NCBI RefSeq assembly: GCF_014207535.1
Contig: NZ_JACHGK010000019.1
Location: forward strand, 11,684-74,103
Length of the DNA stretch: 62,420 nt
DNA from: Bacillus benzoevorans
Lineage (GTDB): Bacteria > Bacillota > Bacilli > Bacillales > Cytobacillaceae
Direction of reading: 5' to 3'
The position numbers and the translations under genes are program-made. A model generated the notes under the pieces. That model was not told the origin of the DNA and made no database searches. It saw nothing but the letters and a program-made list of their open reading frames with translations. Position 1 is the stretch's first letter. The number at the start of each line of letters is the position of its first letter. Of the stretch, positions 26,776 to 35,125 are shown piece after piece.

Positions 26776-27538
26776 TTAATACTTCATTCGATAAACAATT
26801 CCTTTCGTAACTCCCTCTCTAGTTAAATTCATAGAATTTAATAGTTGCTCTGCTGTTCTTCTTGAAGTAATCAGCAGAAACTCCCTGCATTGTTTATTCG
26901 TCATTGTTTCTCCCAACAGTAGGAAATAATCCTGTATTGCTTGAATATGGGCATCTTTCGAAACTCCTTTACAGATTGGACAGTACCAAGCGCCATGAAT
27001 TCTTGTCATCGGAATGGTGTGGCAGAAGGGGCATTCAACACCCGGGATTATTTCCGTTGGGGAAATATCCCATGATTTAAGAATGTCGCTTGAGGCAGAT
27101 GTATCTTCTTTTATTAAAGTTCTGCTGAGTTTACGTATCATTTTCTCATCGATCACGTCAGTTCGATAAAGTTTATCAATGGCTTGAACTCTGTTTATGA
27201 CTTGCTCAGTATGGATTACTTTTTTAAAAATATCGATATGATTTGATTTCAAGATGGTTTGCGGCAGTGTGATTGTTACGAGGTATTCAATAGGAATAGC
27301 AGGGAATTTATGTTTATGCAGCCAGTTTCTGAGTTGAATAACATGTCGTTCTGCTTGCAGTATAGGATTAGAAAAGCCTTCTTCTCCACTATCTCCATAT
27401 TTTCGAATCATCTGTTCTGAATGTTTATCAAAGGTAAGGGTCCCGGAAATGTTTTTTGTTTCAATGGAAAAAATCAATTGAGGAGAAAGGAGAAGAGTAT
27501 CAATTTGAAAGAAATGTTTATCAATAAGGCGAAGCCCA
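26776..27538 (-). pseudogene. NERD-domain protein, 5'-truncated
   Basis: The annotated TTG-start frame gives 233 aa, but the same frame continues upstream without an ATG to a stop near 27571, and the added residues (FFQIDTLLLSPQ before LIFSIETKNISGTLTFD) are the conserved start of a NERD nuclease-related domain. About 60-80 N-terminal residues typical of these proteins are absent, so the gene seems truncated where the comFC upstream region begins. The C-terminal part has a zinc ribbon (CPFCHTIPM ... WYCPICKG) and a helical tail (HIQAIQDYFLLLGETMTNKQC). It sits on the opposite strand where comFB lies in B. subtilis. It may still be expressed. Confidence 0.65.
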
Positions 27539-27662
27539 CGAGAGGAATTTGAGCGGGGAAAGCAAATCTATTTCCACGCCCAGATTTATTTACATAGATG
27601 AATAAAAAGCCAGCCACATTCCTCTGACCCTGGTTAATCTTAAATAGAAAGGACGAACCCCA

Positions 27663-28370
27663 ATGACCGACTACTGCCTCATCTGCCATACAGAAATCAG
27701 CCCTATTCTAGGCTGGACCTTCCTTATCTCCGAAGAAAAGAAACAAACCATCTGCCCGACTTGCAAAGGGAAATTGCAGCCCATTGAAGGACCAACGTGT
27801 AAAATTTGCAACCGGCCTCTCAGTCTATTAGACCCGCGCTTTATCCACGAGCAAACCTGCAACGACTGTATCCGCTGGGAGGAGGATCCCCAGTGGCAGG
27901 GCTGCCTGCAGCAAAATCACTCCTTATTCCACTACAACGATTTTCTCCAGGAAGTTATCGCCCGTTACAAATTCCGCGGCGATTACATTCTCGCCGCGAT
28001 TTTCTCCGAGTGGATCGAGCAAAAGCTCAAAAACCAGCAAGCTGACCTGCTCGTCCCGATCCCATTAAGCCCAGAAAGGCTGCAGGAGCGCGGCTTCAAT
28101 CAAGCGGAAGCGATTATCCGTGAAGCGGGTCTCCAGCCGCTCAACATCCTCACGAGAATTCATACGGAAAAACAATCAAAAAAATCCCGCACAGAGCGGA
28201 TTCATGTGCCGCAGGTTTTTCAACTGCGGGCAAATACCACTCTGGCGGGTAAACAAATTATGCTATTTGACGACATTTACACAACCGGGTCAACACTCCA
28301 TCACGCCGCCAAGCTGTTAAAGACAAATGGTGCGGCATCCGTGTCGTCTTTAACAATCGCAAGGGGATAA
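27663..28370 (+). CDS. comFC: Competence protein ComFC
   Basis: 235 aa. The N-terminal zinc ribbon has CLICHTEIS, CPTCKG, CKICNRPL and CNDC pairs; the C-terminal phosphoribosyltransferase fold shows LVPIPLSPERLQERGFNQAE and the PRPP loop LFDDIYTTGSTLHHA. It works with ComFA in transformation in the cytoplasm. AGAAAGGACGAA lies before the ATG. It is separated from comFA by the NERD remnant and must have its own promoter. Confidence 0.95.
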   Translation: MTDYCLICHTEISPILGWTFLISEEKKQTICPTCKGKLQPIEGPTCKICNRPLSLLDPRFIHEQTCNDCIRWEEDPQWQGCLQQNHSLFHYNDFLQEVIARYKFRGDYILAAIFSEWIEQKLKNQQADLLVPIPLSPERLQERGFNQAEAIIREAGLQPLNILTRIHTEKQSKKSRTERIHVPQVFQLRANTTLAGKQIMLFDDIYTTGSTLHHAAKLLKTNGAASVSSLTIARG

Positions 28371-28387
28371 AATAAATTTTCCTATGA

Positions 28388-29524
28388 CTATAACGCACTT
28401 TCACTGTCTAATGCATCCTGATAAAAACAGTACATATTCTTGCCAAGCTTTTTGGCCGAATACATCGCTGTATCTGCAAGCTGAATCAGTAATTCACCGT
28501 CTTGGGTATCCTGAGGATAAAGGCTAATTCCAATGCTCGTGGAAATCGTGCATGTTTGATCATTGATCAGAAATGGCTTGTTAAATGCCATAATTAATCT
28601 TTCAGCTATTCCCTTCGCCTGCTCTTTGTCAACGTCGTTTAAAAGAATGATGAATTCATCACCGCCTAAACGCGCGGATACGTCTTCTTCGCGGACACTG
28701 TCGGTTAATCTTTTTCCTGCCTGCTGCAATAAAGCATCACCGACATCGTGTCCAAATCGATCATTGATCATTTTAAAATTGTCTAAATCGAGAAACATGA
28801 CGGCCAGATTGGTGTTATTTCTTTTACAAAAAGCAAGGTACCGCTGCAAATAGTCATTTAGCAAATATCGATTTGGCAGACCGGTCAGGTGGTCGTGATA
28901 GGCGATATGTTTCATTTGATCTTCCAACTGTTTCCGCTCCGTAATATCATAGGCGACACCTGTAAGCTTTACTACTTTGCCGGAGGAATCAAGCAAAGGA
29001 TTCCCATGGATTTCCACCCACTTCACTTCACCATTATTTGTAAAGATTCTTATCTGACAGCGGGAAGGCTTCGCTGAAAGTAATTCATTATATTGATGTT
29101 CAACAATATCCATATCATCAGGATAAAAAAATGATGCCCAAAATTCAAAATAATTATGAAAGTCTTCCTGTATACAACCAACCATGTTTTCAATCCCTTT
29201 TGATACGATTACCTCCCGCGTCGCTAAATCAACCGACCAAAGAAAAGCATTGCTATTTTCAAAAAGACTTAATAATTCATTCTTGCTCTGCTGCAGTTCA
29301 ACGTAACTCGCCTCAAGCTCCTTCTGCTGCTGCAAATACTTTTTCAAATAATACTGCGACAAATCATACTGCTTGCCAAAATACCAGGCAAGGAGCAGCA
29401 TTGCAGGTAATCCCAAAAATTCAAACCAGCTTACATGGCCATCCCTTATATAATAAAAAGCCATATAGCATAAGTTTATAATCAAAACGATAAAAAACGT
29501 GATGAAGCGGCCTTTATAGCTCAT
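28388..29524 (-). CDS. Membrane PAS-GGDEF diguanylate cyclase
   Basis: 378 aa. Two N-terminal helices (about residues 7-45), a short coiled coil, a PAS domain (about 75-190, with FLWSVDLATREVIVS and GVAYDITERKQLE) and a GGDEF domain (HDHLTGLPNRYLLND; active site LGGDEFIILLN near residues 285-289). An RxxD product-inhibition site (REED) lies five residues before GGDEF, so the enzyme looks active and feedback controlled. It makes c-di-GMP from GTP. It is inserted between comFC and yvyF, within a motility locus that later holds a c-di-GMP riboswitch. Confidence 0.93.
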   Translation of the reverse strand: MSYKGRFITFFIVLIINLCYMAFYYIRDGHVSWFEFLGLPAMLLLAWYFGKQYDLSQYYLKKYLQQQKELEASYVELQQSKNELLSLFENSNAFLWSVDLATREVIVSKGIENMVGCIQEDFHNYFEFWASFFYPDDMDIVEHQYNELLSAKPSRCQIRIFTNNGEVKWVEIHGNPLLDSSGKVVKLTGVAYDITERKQLEDQMKHIAYHDHLTGLPNRYLLNDYLQRYLAFCKRNNTNLAVMFLDLDNFKMINDRFGHDVGDALLQQAGKRLTDSVREEDVSARLGGDEFIILLNDVDKEQAKGIAERLIMAFNKPFLINDQTCTISTSIGISLYPQDTQDGELLIQLADTAMYSAKKLGKNMYCFYQDALDSESAL

Positions 29525-29759
29525 ATGTATCGTCCTTTATAATAGTAAATAACGTAGTATAATTTTATCATGAATCTTGAAAATCAAACATGATAATAGT
29601 TGCTTTTTTAGAAATAATATTATGAATAAAAGCATAATTTGTCTGTAAATCCTGTTCCTTGTAAAAACGAAAATCAAATTATAATGAGAAAAAATACCCA
29701 CGAATCCGGATTTCTATTATAATAGTAATTAACTCGTAATAAAAAAGGGGTGCGCAGCA

Positions 29760-30188
29760 ATGCCGGATTTAGTCGATTGTCCAAACTGCGGTTCGATTTA
29801 TGTGAAAAATAAATTCCGCGATGTTTGTGATGCTTGTTATAAAGAGGAAGAAAAACAGTTTGATCTTGTATATAAATTTTTGCGAGTCCGTGAAAATCGG
29901 GCGGCAACCATTCCACGCGTCATCGAGGAAACAGGGATTGATGAAGACTTGCTCCTCAAATTTATTCGCACCGGGCGCTTAAAGATAGCTACATTTCCAA
30001 ACCTGGGCTATCCATGTGAAAAATGCGGAACCCTGATCAAAAAAGGGAAGCTGTGTGACGACTGTGCCGATGAACTGCGCAAAGATCTCGAATTTTTTAA
30101 TAAAGAAGAAAAACGTAAAAAAGAACTAGAAGAAAGAGAAAAACGCGGAACATACTTAACAAATGGCTTGAGGAAAAGAGAATATTAG
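29760..30188 (+). CDS. yvyF: YvyF, flagellar-operon zinc-ribbon protein
   Basis: 142 aa. Two CxxC pairs at each end (CPNCGSIY ... CDACYKEE and CEKCGTL ... CDDCAD) surround a helix-turn-helix-like segment (IPRVIEETGIDEDLLLKFIRTGRLKIATFPNLGYP); the tail is very charged. It matches the flagellar operon protein family found before flgM in Bacilli. Its function is uncertain, perhaps regulatory. AAGGGGTG precedes the ATG. Confidence 0.9.
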   Translation: MPDLVDCPNCGSIYVKNKFRDVCDACYKEEEKQFDLVYKFLRVRENRAATIPRVIEETGIDEDLLLKFIRTGRLKIATFPNLGYPCEKCGTLIKKGKLCDDCADELRKDLEFFNKEEKRKKELEEREKRGTYLTNGLRKREY

Positions 30189-30297
30189 GCTTATGTTCCT
30201 TTTTTTCAAAAGAAAACACAATACTATCATACTAGTTACAGGAATCTGGTCCCGGTTGGATCGGGTTTCTTTGTTTTTTACTGCAAAAAATAAAGTT

Positions 30298-30323
30298 TAA
30301 ATAATAAATCGCACTGCCGATAA
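30298..30323 (+). promoter_or_regulatory. Sigma-D promoter of flgM
   Basis: TAAA (30298-30301), a 14-bp spacer and GCCGATAA (30316-30323) match the B. subtilis sigma-D consensus. It lies 64 nt before the flgM start, so FlgM is made under the sigma factor it inhibits. Confidence 0.8.
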
Positions 30324-30387
30324 TAAGACTAGATACAAGGACGATAATCATAACATAGATCCTTAAAAGTAAAGGAAGTGATCGGCA

Positions 30388-30654
30388 GTGAAGATTAATA
30401 ATTTCGGCCCCTCCGGCATCAATCCGTATAAACGGCAAATGAACAGCATGGAGAATGCCAAAAGCTCAGCAAAAGCAGGCGCTGACAAAGTCGAAATCTC
30501 CGCAACAGCTAAAGAAATGCACCAGCTGTCGCAATATTCGGCTTCCCGTCAGGAAAGAGTCGAGCAGCTCAAACTGCAGGTGCAAAACGGCACATACAAA
30601 GTCAATCCAGAGCAAGTAGCTAAGAGTATGATTGATTTCTATACGGAAAAATAA
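30388..30654 (+). CDS. flgM: Anti-sigma-D factor FlgM
   Basis: 88 aa. MKINNFGPSGINPYKRQ is the family's disordered N-terminus, and VEISATAKEMHQL plus RVEQLKLQVQNGTYKVNPEQVA are the sigma-binding helices. It holds sigma-D inactive until the hook-basal body is complete and FlgM is removed. The start is GTG at 30388 with AAAGGAAG upstream; the first residues align with other FlgM proteins from this codon. Confidence 0.95.
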   Translation: MKINNFGPSGINPYKRQMNSMENAKSSAKAGADKVEISATAKEMHQLSQYSASRQERVEQLKLQVQNGTYKVNPEQVAKSMIDFYTEK

Positions 30655-30691
30655 CAGCACAGTTTGAAAAAACAGCAGAGGGAGGGATCAC

Positions 30692-31171
30692 ATGTCAGCG
30701 ACTCTTTTAATGGAAACACTAGAAAAACTGGACAAACTTCACAGCAGTTTGTATGAAATTGCCGTGAAGAAAACAGAAGTCATTAAAAACGGGGACATCG
30801 AATCCCTGAACGGCATCATGAAAGAAGAAAATAAGCATATGTATGCGATAAATAAATTAGAAGAAGCACGGCAAAAAGCAGCGCAGCAGATTTGCCCGGA
30901 AAAAGAACAGCCAACGGTTTCCGATTGCCTGGAAAAAGTAAGCGGCAGCGAGCACGAGAGCTTGCTGGCATCAGCGGATAAGCTGGCATCACGGCTGGCC
31001 GATTTGAAGGAACAAAACTATTTAAACCAGCAGATGCTGCATAACTCACTGCAATTTGTTCATTTTTCACTGAATCTTTTGCGTCCGCAGCCGGCAGCGA
31101 TTAACTATGCCCCGCCGACAAAGAAAACACCAAACAACCCGGCACCGGGAATGTTTAATTCGAAAGCGTAA
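30692..31171 (+). CDS. flgN: Flagellar filament-junction chaperone FlgN
   Basis: 159 aa, mostly helical, with the FlgN pattern LMETLEKLDKLHSSLYEIAVKKTEVIKNGD and a Pro/Asn-rich tail. It chaperones FlgK and FlgL to the export gate. GGGAGGGATC lies before the ATG, and it precedes flgK by 22 bp as in other Bacilli. Confidence 0.93.
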   Translation: MSATLLMETLEKLDKLHSSLYEIAVKKTEVIKNGDIESLNGIMKEENKHMYAINKLEEARQKAAQQICPEKEQPTVSDCLEKVSGSEHESLLASADKLASRLADLKEQNYLNQQMLHNSLQFVHFSLNLLRPQPAAINYAPPTKKTPNNPAPGMFNSKA

Positions 31172-31192
31172 CAACCGAACGGAGGAAAAAAA

Positions 31193-32743
31193 ATGCGTTC
31201 ATCCTTTATGGGGTTAGAAACAGCCCGCCGCGGCTTGTTCACCCAGCAGAGTGCTTTATATACAACAGGACATAACGTGGCTAACGCCAACACACCAGGC
31301 TATTCAAGGCAGCGGGTCAATTTTCAGCAAACAAGTCCATATCCATCGGTCGGCGTCAACAGCCCGGCCCTTCCCGGGCAAATGGGGACAGGGGTTGAAG
31401 GCGGAACGGTGCAGCGGATTCGCGAAAGCTTTCTCGATGTCCAATACCGCGGTGAAAACAACAAAGTCGGCTACTATGGTGCGAAAGCTGAATCACTGCA
31501 GAAAATGGAAGGCATTATGAACGAGCCGACAGAAAGCGGTTTGCAGAATACATTAGACCAATTCTGGAACGCCCTCCAGGATTTAACGACACAGACAGAA
31601 AACTCCGGCGCCCGTGACGTCGTCGCGGCCAGAGGACAGATGGTCGCGGAAACGATTAATTACTATTACAATACGTTAACTCAAGTCCAAAGTGATATCG
31701 GCGATCAAGTCGGAATCAAAGTCGATGAAGTCAATGCCCTGATTGGAAAAATTGATCACCTCAACAGAAATATTGCCGATGTCGAACCGCATGGCTATGT
31801 TCCCAATGATCTTTATGATGAGCGGGATGTGCTGGTGGACGAGCTCTCCGGGTTGGTAAATATTAAAGTCACAGCTGTTAAACCAAACCAATACGGCAAA
31901 GCATCGGATATTGCCGAAGGTCTTTATAATGTTGAATTGGTCCAAAAGAATGGCACTTCTTACAATCCGCCCATCAACTTAGTGTCCGTTACAAAAGCAG
32001 ATGGAATGAAAGGGATCAATACGCTGACAATAAATCCAGCTGATAGCAGCGGTCCTATTAAAGAAGTGAACATTGGCGGCAGCATCATCACGGATAACAG
32101 CTTTTCCGGTGAACTGGCTGGCTTAATTGAGAGCTTTGGTTATGAAACTGGCGGGCAGGTAAAGGGAATTTTTCCGGATATGCTAGATAAATTAAATAAT
32201 ATAACAAAAGCTTTTGCGAATGAATTTAATGCCATTCATCAAAGCGGCTATGCCCTTGGAGAAAATACACCATCCGGCAGGGACTTCTTTGAGTTTGACG
32301 CGAATAATCCAGCGCAAACCATTACGGTAAATAAAGACATCATTAATAATTCAGATTTAATTGCCGCGGCTTATACAGCAGGAGGCTCATCCGGCGACAA
32401 TGAAAATGCAAAACAACTTGCAGATGTATTGGAAAAGGATTTTACAAATTATACAACAGCCGCACCTGCGGGATTAAACGGCAGCCTTGTCTCCTATTAT
32501 TCCGGAATCATCGGCAGCCTCGGTGTCGACTCACAAAGTGCACAAAAGGATTTAAAGAACTCGATTACATTAGCTACGTCAGTTGAAACAAACCGGCAGT
32601 CAACTAGTTCCGTTTCACTCGATGAAGAAATGACCAATATGATTAAATTCCAGCAGGCCTACAACTCATCAGCACGAATGATCACGGTCATGGATGAAAT
32701 GCTTGATAAAGTAGTAAACGGCCTTGGTACCGGAGGCAGATAG
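31193..32743 (+). CDS. flgK: Hook-filament junction protein FlgK (HAP1)
   Basis: 516 aa, full length. The N-terminal rod/hook motif is ARRGLFTQQSALYTTGHNVAN ... NTPGYSRQ; the C-terminal coiled segment is EMTNMIKFQQAYNSSARMI. It forms the first junction ring between hook and filament. GGAGG lies 8 bp before the ATG. The flgL gene follows after 13 bp. Confidence 0.97.
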   Translation: MRSSFMGLETARRGLFTQQSALYTTGHNVANANTPGYSRQRVNFQQTSPYPSVGVNSPALPGQMGTGVEGGTVQRIRESFLDVQYRGENNKVGYYGAKAESLQKMEGIMNEPTESGLQNTLDQFWNALQDLTTQTENSGARDVVAARGQMVAETINYYYNTLTQVQSDIGDQVGIKVDEVNALIGKIDHLNRNIADVEPHGYVPNDLYDERDVLVDELSGLVNIKVTAVKPNQYGKASDIAEGLYNVELVQKNGTSYNPPINLVSVTKADGMKGINTLTINPADSSGPIKEVNIGGSIITDNSFSGELAGLIESFGYETGGQVKGIFPDMLDKLNNITKAFANEFNAIHQSGYALGENTPSGRDFFEFDANNPAQTITVNKDIINNSDLIAAAYTAGGSSGDNENAKQLADVLEKDFTNYTTAAPAGLNGSLVSYYSGIIGSLGVDSQSAQKDLKNSITLATSVETNRQSTSSVSLDEEMTNMIKFQQAYNSSARMITVMDEMLDKVVNGLGTGGR

Positions 32744-32756
32744 GAGGTGAATCACG

Positions 32757-33608
32757 ATGCGTGTAACACAATCGATGTTATCCAATAATATGTTGAAAAA
32801 TCTCAGCAACAGCTACAGCAGACTAGGCAAACTCCAGGATCAAATCTCAACGCAGAAAAAATTCACCAAACCATCTGACGATCCTGTTGCCGCGATGATG
32901 GGGATGAATTACCGCAGTGATGTGAATAAAATTGAGCAGTACACCCGAAATATTGGTGAAGTGAATAACTGGGTAAACAGTACCGATGATGCGTTGAACC
33001 ATGCCGTGAATGTCCTGCAGCGTGCCCGGGAGCTAACCGTGCAAGCGAGCAACGGCACTTATGATGGAGATCAGCGAGAAGCCATTGCCCAGGAGATTCA
33101 ACAAATACAGGATCAGATTCGCGATATCGGCGATACTCAAATCGGCGATAAATATATCTTTAATGGCAAAAACACCAATCTGCGTCCGTCTGAGAATGGT
33201 TTTTCTACAGGTGAAGTGAGGTTCGAAGTATTCTCGGGGATCACGATGCCAGCCAATGTCGATGGAAAGCCATTGTTTGAAAATGCAAATGCCTCTATGC
33301 AGGACTTATATGACAGCTTGATGAATAATGACAACAATATTGGTGATCACTTAGCTGCTATTGATGATACGATTAATAAATTTTTGGCCGCCCGTTCCGT
33401 CATTGGTGCGAAGCAAAACAGGGTGGAAATGATGGAAACTCGCCTGGCTTCACAGGAGGTATTTTCGAAAGAAATCCTTTCCAACAATGAGGATATCGAT
33501 ATCGAAAAGGCGATTGTAGAATTCACAGCCCAGGAAAGTGTCCATTCAGCGGCCCTTAGCATTGGCTCAAGAATTATCCAGCCTTCGCTTGTTGACTTTT
33601 TAAGATAA
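32757..33608 (+). CDS. flgL: Hook-filament junction protein FlgL (HAP3)
   Basis: 283 aa, flagellin-like at both ends: MRVTQSMLSNNMLKNLSNSY and a C-terminal IEKAIVEFTAQESVHSAALS segment. It makes the second junction layer. AGGAGGTGAATC precedes the ATG. A terminator follows within 30 bp, so the next three genes need their own promoter or readthrough. Confidence 0.96.
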   Translation: MRVTQSMLSNNMLKNLSNSYSRLGKLQDQISTQKKFTKPSDDPVAAMMGMNYRSDVNKIEQYTRNIGEVNNWVNSTDDALNHAVNVLQRARELTVQASNGTYDGDQREAIAQEIQQIQDQIRDIGDTQIGDKYIFNGKNTNLRPSENGFSTGEVRFEVFSGITMPANVDGKPLFENANASMQDLYDSLMNNDNNIGDHLAAIDDTINKFLAARSVIGAKQNRVEMMETRLASQEVFSKEILSNNEDIDIEKAIVEFTAQESVHSAALSIGSRIIQPSLVDFLR

Positions 33609-33636
33609 TGTTTAATGAATAAATAACTATGTATCT

Positions 33637-33665
33637 GGCTATCTTTCGTGATAGCCTTTTCTTTT
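33637..33665 (+). terminator. Terminator after flgL
   Basis: GGCTATC / GATAGCC stem (33637-33643 and 33650-33656) with TTTTCTTTT behind it. Confidence 0.85.
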
Positions 33666-33708
33666 AAAAAAAGGATTCTTAATTCATTTTGAACTGAGGT
33701 GAACGGAA

Positions 33709-34302
33709 ATGAATCTGCCGCAAATCAGACTCAAAACCACTTTTATTAAAACAGGCTTAACCATTGATAAACCAGTCCAAGAAATCCAGCAGCCGAAAGC
33801 GATTCAGCATATTGAACAGCCGGCAGCGATTCTGGAAATTGAAACAATCCCAGGACAGCTGCATGTAGACTCATCGCAGGCGCGTGCCGATGTCGGTTTA
33901 AAAACAGATCGCCAAAGGGTTCAAGAGTTTGCACAGGATGGGTATCAGGATTGGTTAAAGGGCTTGGCAAGGAGAGCGAGGCAGGGGAGAGATCTGATGC
34001 AGATTCATAAAAAGGGCAATCCCGTTGTTGCTCATGCAAAAGAAAATAGCAGACTGCCCGAGAAGCAATTCAATATTGGCTGGATTCCCTCTCATTTCAG
34101 TGTCAAAATGCAATATGATCCAGCTCAAGTGAATATTACCGTTAAACCGCAAAAACCGATAACAGATGCGGAAATCCAAAAACCAATCCATAACTATACA
34201 CCGGGAAAAGTCAGACTGGATATCCTGGCGAAAAATACTCTCGAAATTGATTTTACCAATTTATTTCCAAACGATATTGAGAATGAAGGTGTGAGCAAAT
34301 GA
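33709..34302 (+). CDS. yviE: YviE/DUF6470 family protein
   Basis: 197 aa. Begins MNLPQIRLKTTFIKTGLTID and contains QARADVGLKTDRQRVQEFAQ and GWIPSHFSVKMQYDPAQVNITV, the usual YviE layout. Its function is not established. It is placed between flgL and fliW as in B. subtilis, and its stop overlaps the fliW start by four bases. Confidence 0.9.
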   Translation: MNLPQIRLKTTFIKTGLTIDKPVQEIQQPKAIQHIEQPAAILEIETIPGQLHVDSSQARADVGLKTDRQRVQEFAQDGYQDWLKGLARRARQGRDLMQIHKKGNPVVAHAKENSRLPEKQFNIGWIPSHFSVKMQYDPAQVNITVKPQKPITDAEIQKPIHNYTPGKVRLDILAKNTLEIDFTNLFPNDIENEGVSK

Positions 34303-34742
34303 TCATCCAAACAAAATTTCATGGTAAGCAAGAAATAGCAGCAGAAGATATCATTCATTTTGAAAGTGGTATACCGGGATTTCTGCATGAGAAGGAATTT
34401 TGCATTCTGCCAATGACGGATACTCCTTTTTACGTCATGCAGTCGATTCAAACAACAGAAGTAGCTTTTATTATTATGGAGCCGTTTCAAATTTTTCCTG
34501 ATTATGAATTTGACTTGCCTGATGAGCTTCTTGCAGGATTGAATTTCAGATCAGATCAAGACCTTGCTGTTTTTGTCATTTTAACCGTGCAAGAACCATT
34601 CAATAAAACCACTGCAAATTTGCAGGCACCGATCATTCTAAATCAAGCAAATAAAAAGGCAAAGCAATATATCATTAATCAAAGTTTATATACAACCAAA
34701 CATTTAATCATTCAGCCTTCTGTAGAACAGGGGGTTAAATAA
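34299..34742 (+). CDS. fliW: Flagellar assembly factor FliW
   Basis: 147 aa. IHFESGIPGF and DLAVFVILTVQ with NLQAPIILN are FliW signatures. It binds flagellin and the regulator CsrA in turn, releasing translation of hag as flagellin is exported. It overlaps yviE at its start and csrA at its stop by one base. Confidence 0.95.
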   Translation: MIIQTKFHGKQEIAAEDIIHFESGIPGFLHEKEFCILPMTDTPFYVMQSIQTTEVAFIIMEPFQIFPDYEFDLPDELLAGLNFRSDQDLAVFVILTVQEPFNKTTANLQAPIILNQANKKAKQYIINQSLYTTKHLIIQPSVEQGVK

Positions 34743-34975
34743 TGCTAGTCCTAACACGTAAGCTAAAAGAATCGATCATGATCGGTGACGAAATTGAATT
34801 AACTATTCTAGCGATTGATGGTGAGCAAATCAAACTCGGTATCAATGCCCCAAAAAATATCGAGATTCATCGCAAAGAAATCTATCTTGCCATTCAAACA
34901 GAAAACAACGAGGCTCTCAAAACAGAGGTGAATGTATTGAAAAACCTCAGTGCCTTTATTCAAGATTACAAATAA
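34742..34975 (+). CDS. csrA: Carbon storage/translation regulator CsrA
   Basis: 77 aa. MLVLTRKLKESIMIGDEIE and IKLGINAPKNIEIHRKEIY are the RNA-binding strands of CsrA. It represses translation of hag by binding GGA motifs in its leader; such motifs are visible about 120 nt downstream. The ATG overlaps the last base of the fliW stop. Confidence 0.97.
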   Translation: MLVLTRKLKESIMIGDEIELTILAIDGEQIKLGINAPKNIEIHRKEIYLAIQTENNEALKTEVNVLKNLSAFIQDYK

Positions 34976-34994
34976 AAAATTTTTCTAACCTCCC

Positions 34995-35021
34995 TAAAAA
35001 TAACTCCATATAGGCCGATAA
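34995..35021 (+). promoter_or_regulatory. Sigma-D promoter of hag
   Basis: TAAA (34995-34998), a 15-bp spacer and GCCGATAA (35014-35021): an almost perfect sigma-D promoter. Transcription would start near 35028 and give a leader of about 100 nt. Confidence 0.88.
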
Positions 35022-35085
35022 ACTAATTGTAAGGCTAAATAACCAAAAGGCGGCCGACTTTGGAAGTTATTTAGCTGACAATTAA

Positions 35086-35123
35086 CCACATGGATGTGGG
35101 ATGAAAAGTCAGGGAGGAAAAGG
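35086..35123 (+). promoter_or_regulatory. CsrA-binding leader of hag
   Basis: CCACA-TGGA-TGTGG (35086-35099) is a hairpin that shows GGA in its loop, the preferred CsrA target. A second GGA lies in the Shine-Dalgarno AGGGAGGA (35111-35118). The spacing fits the two-site arrangement by which CsrA blocks hag translation in B. subtilis. Confidence 0.75.
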
Positions 35124-35125
35124 AA

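Noticed and set aside
24902..28370. A comFB gene
   Set aside because: None found between comFA and comFC on either strand; the space holds GCACC repeats and the truncated NERD gene.
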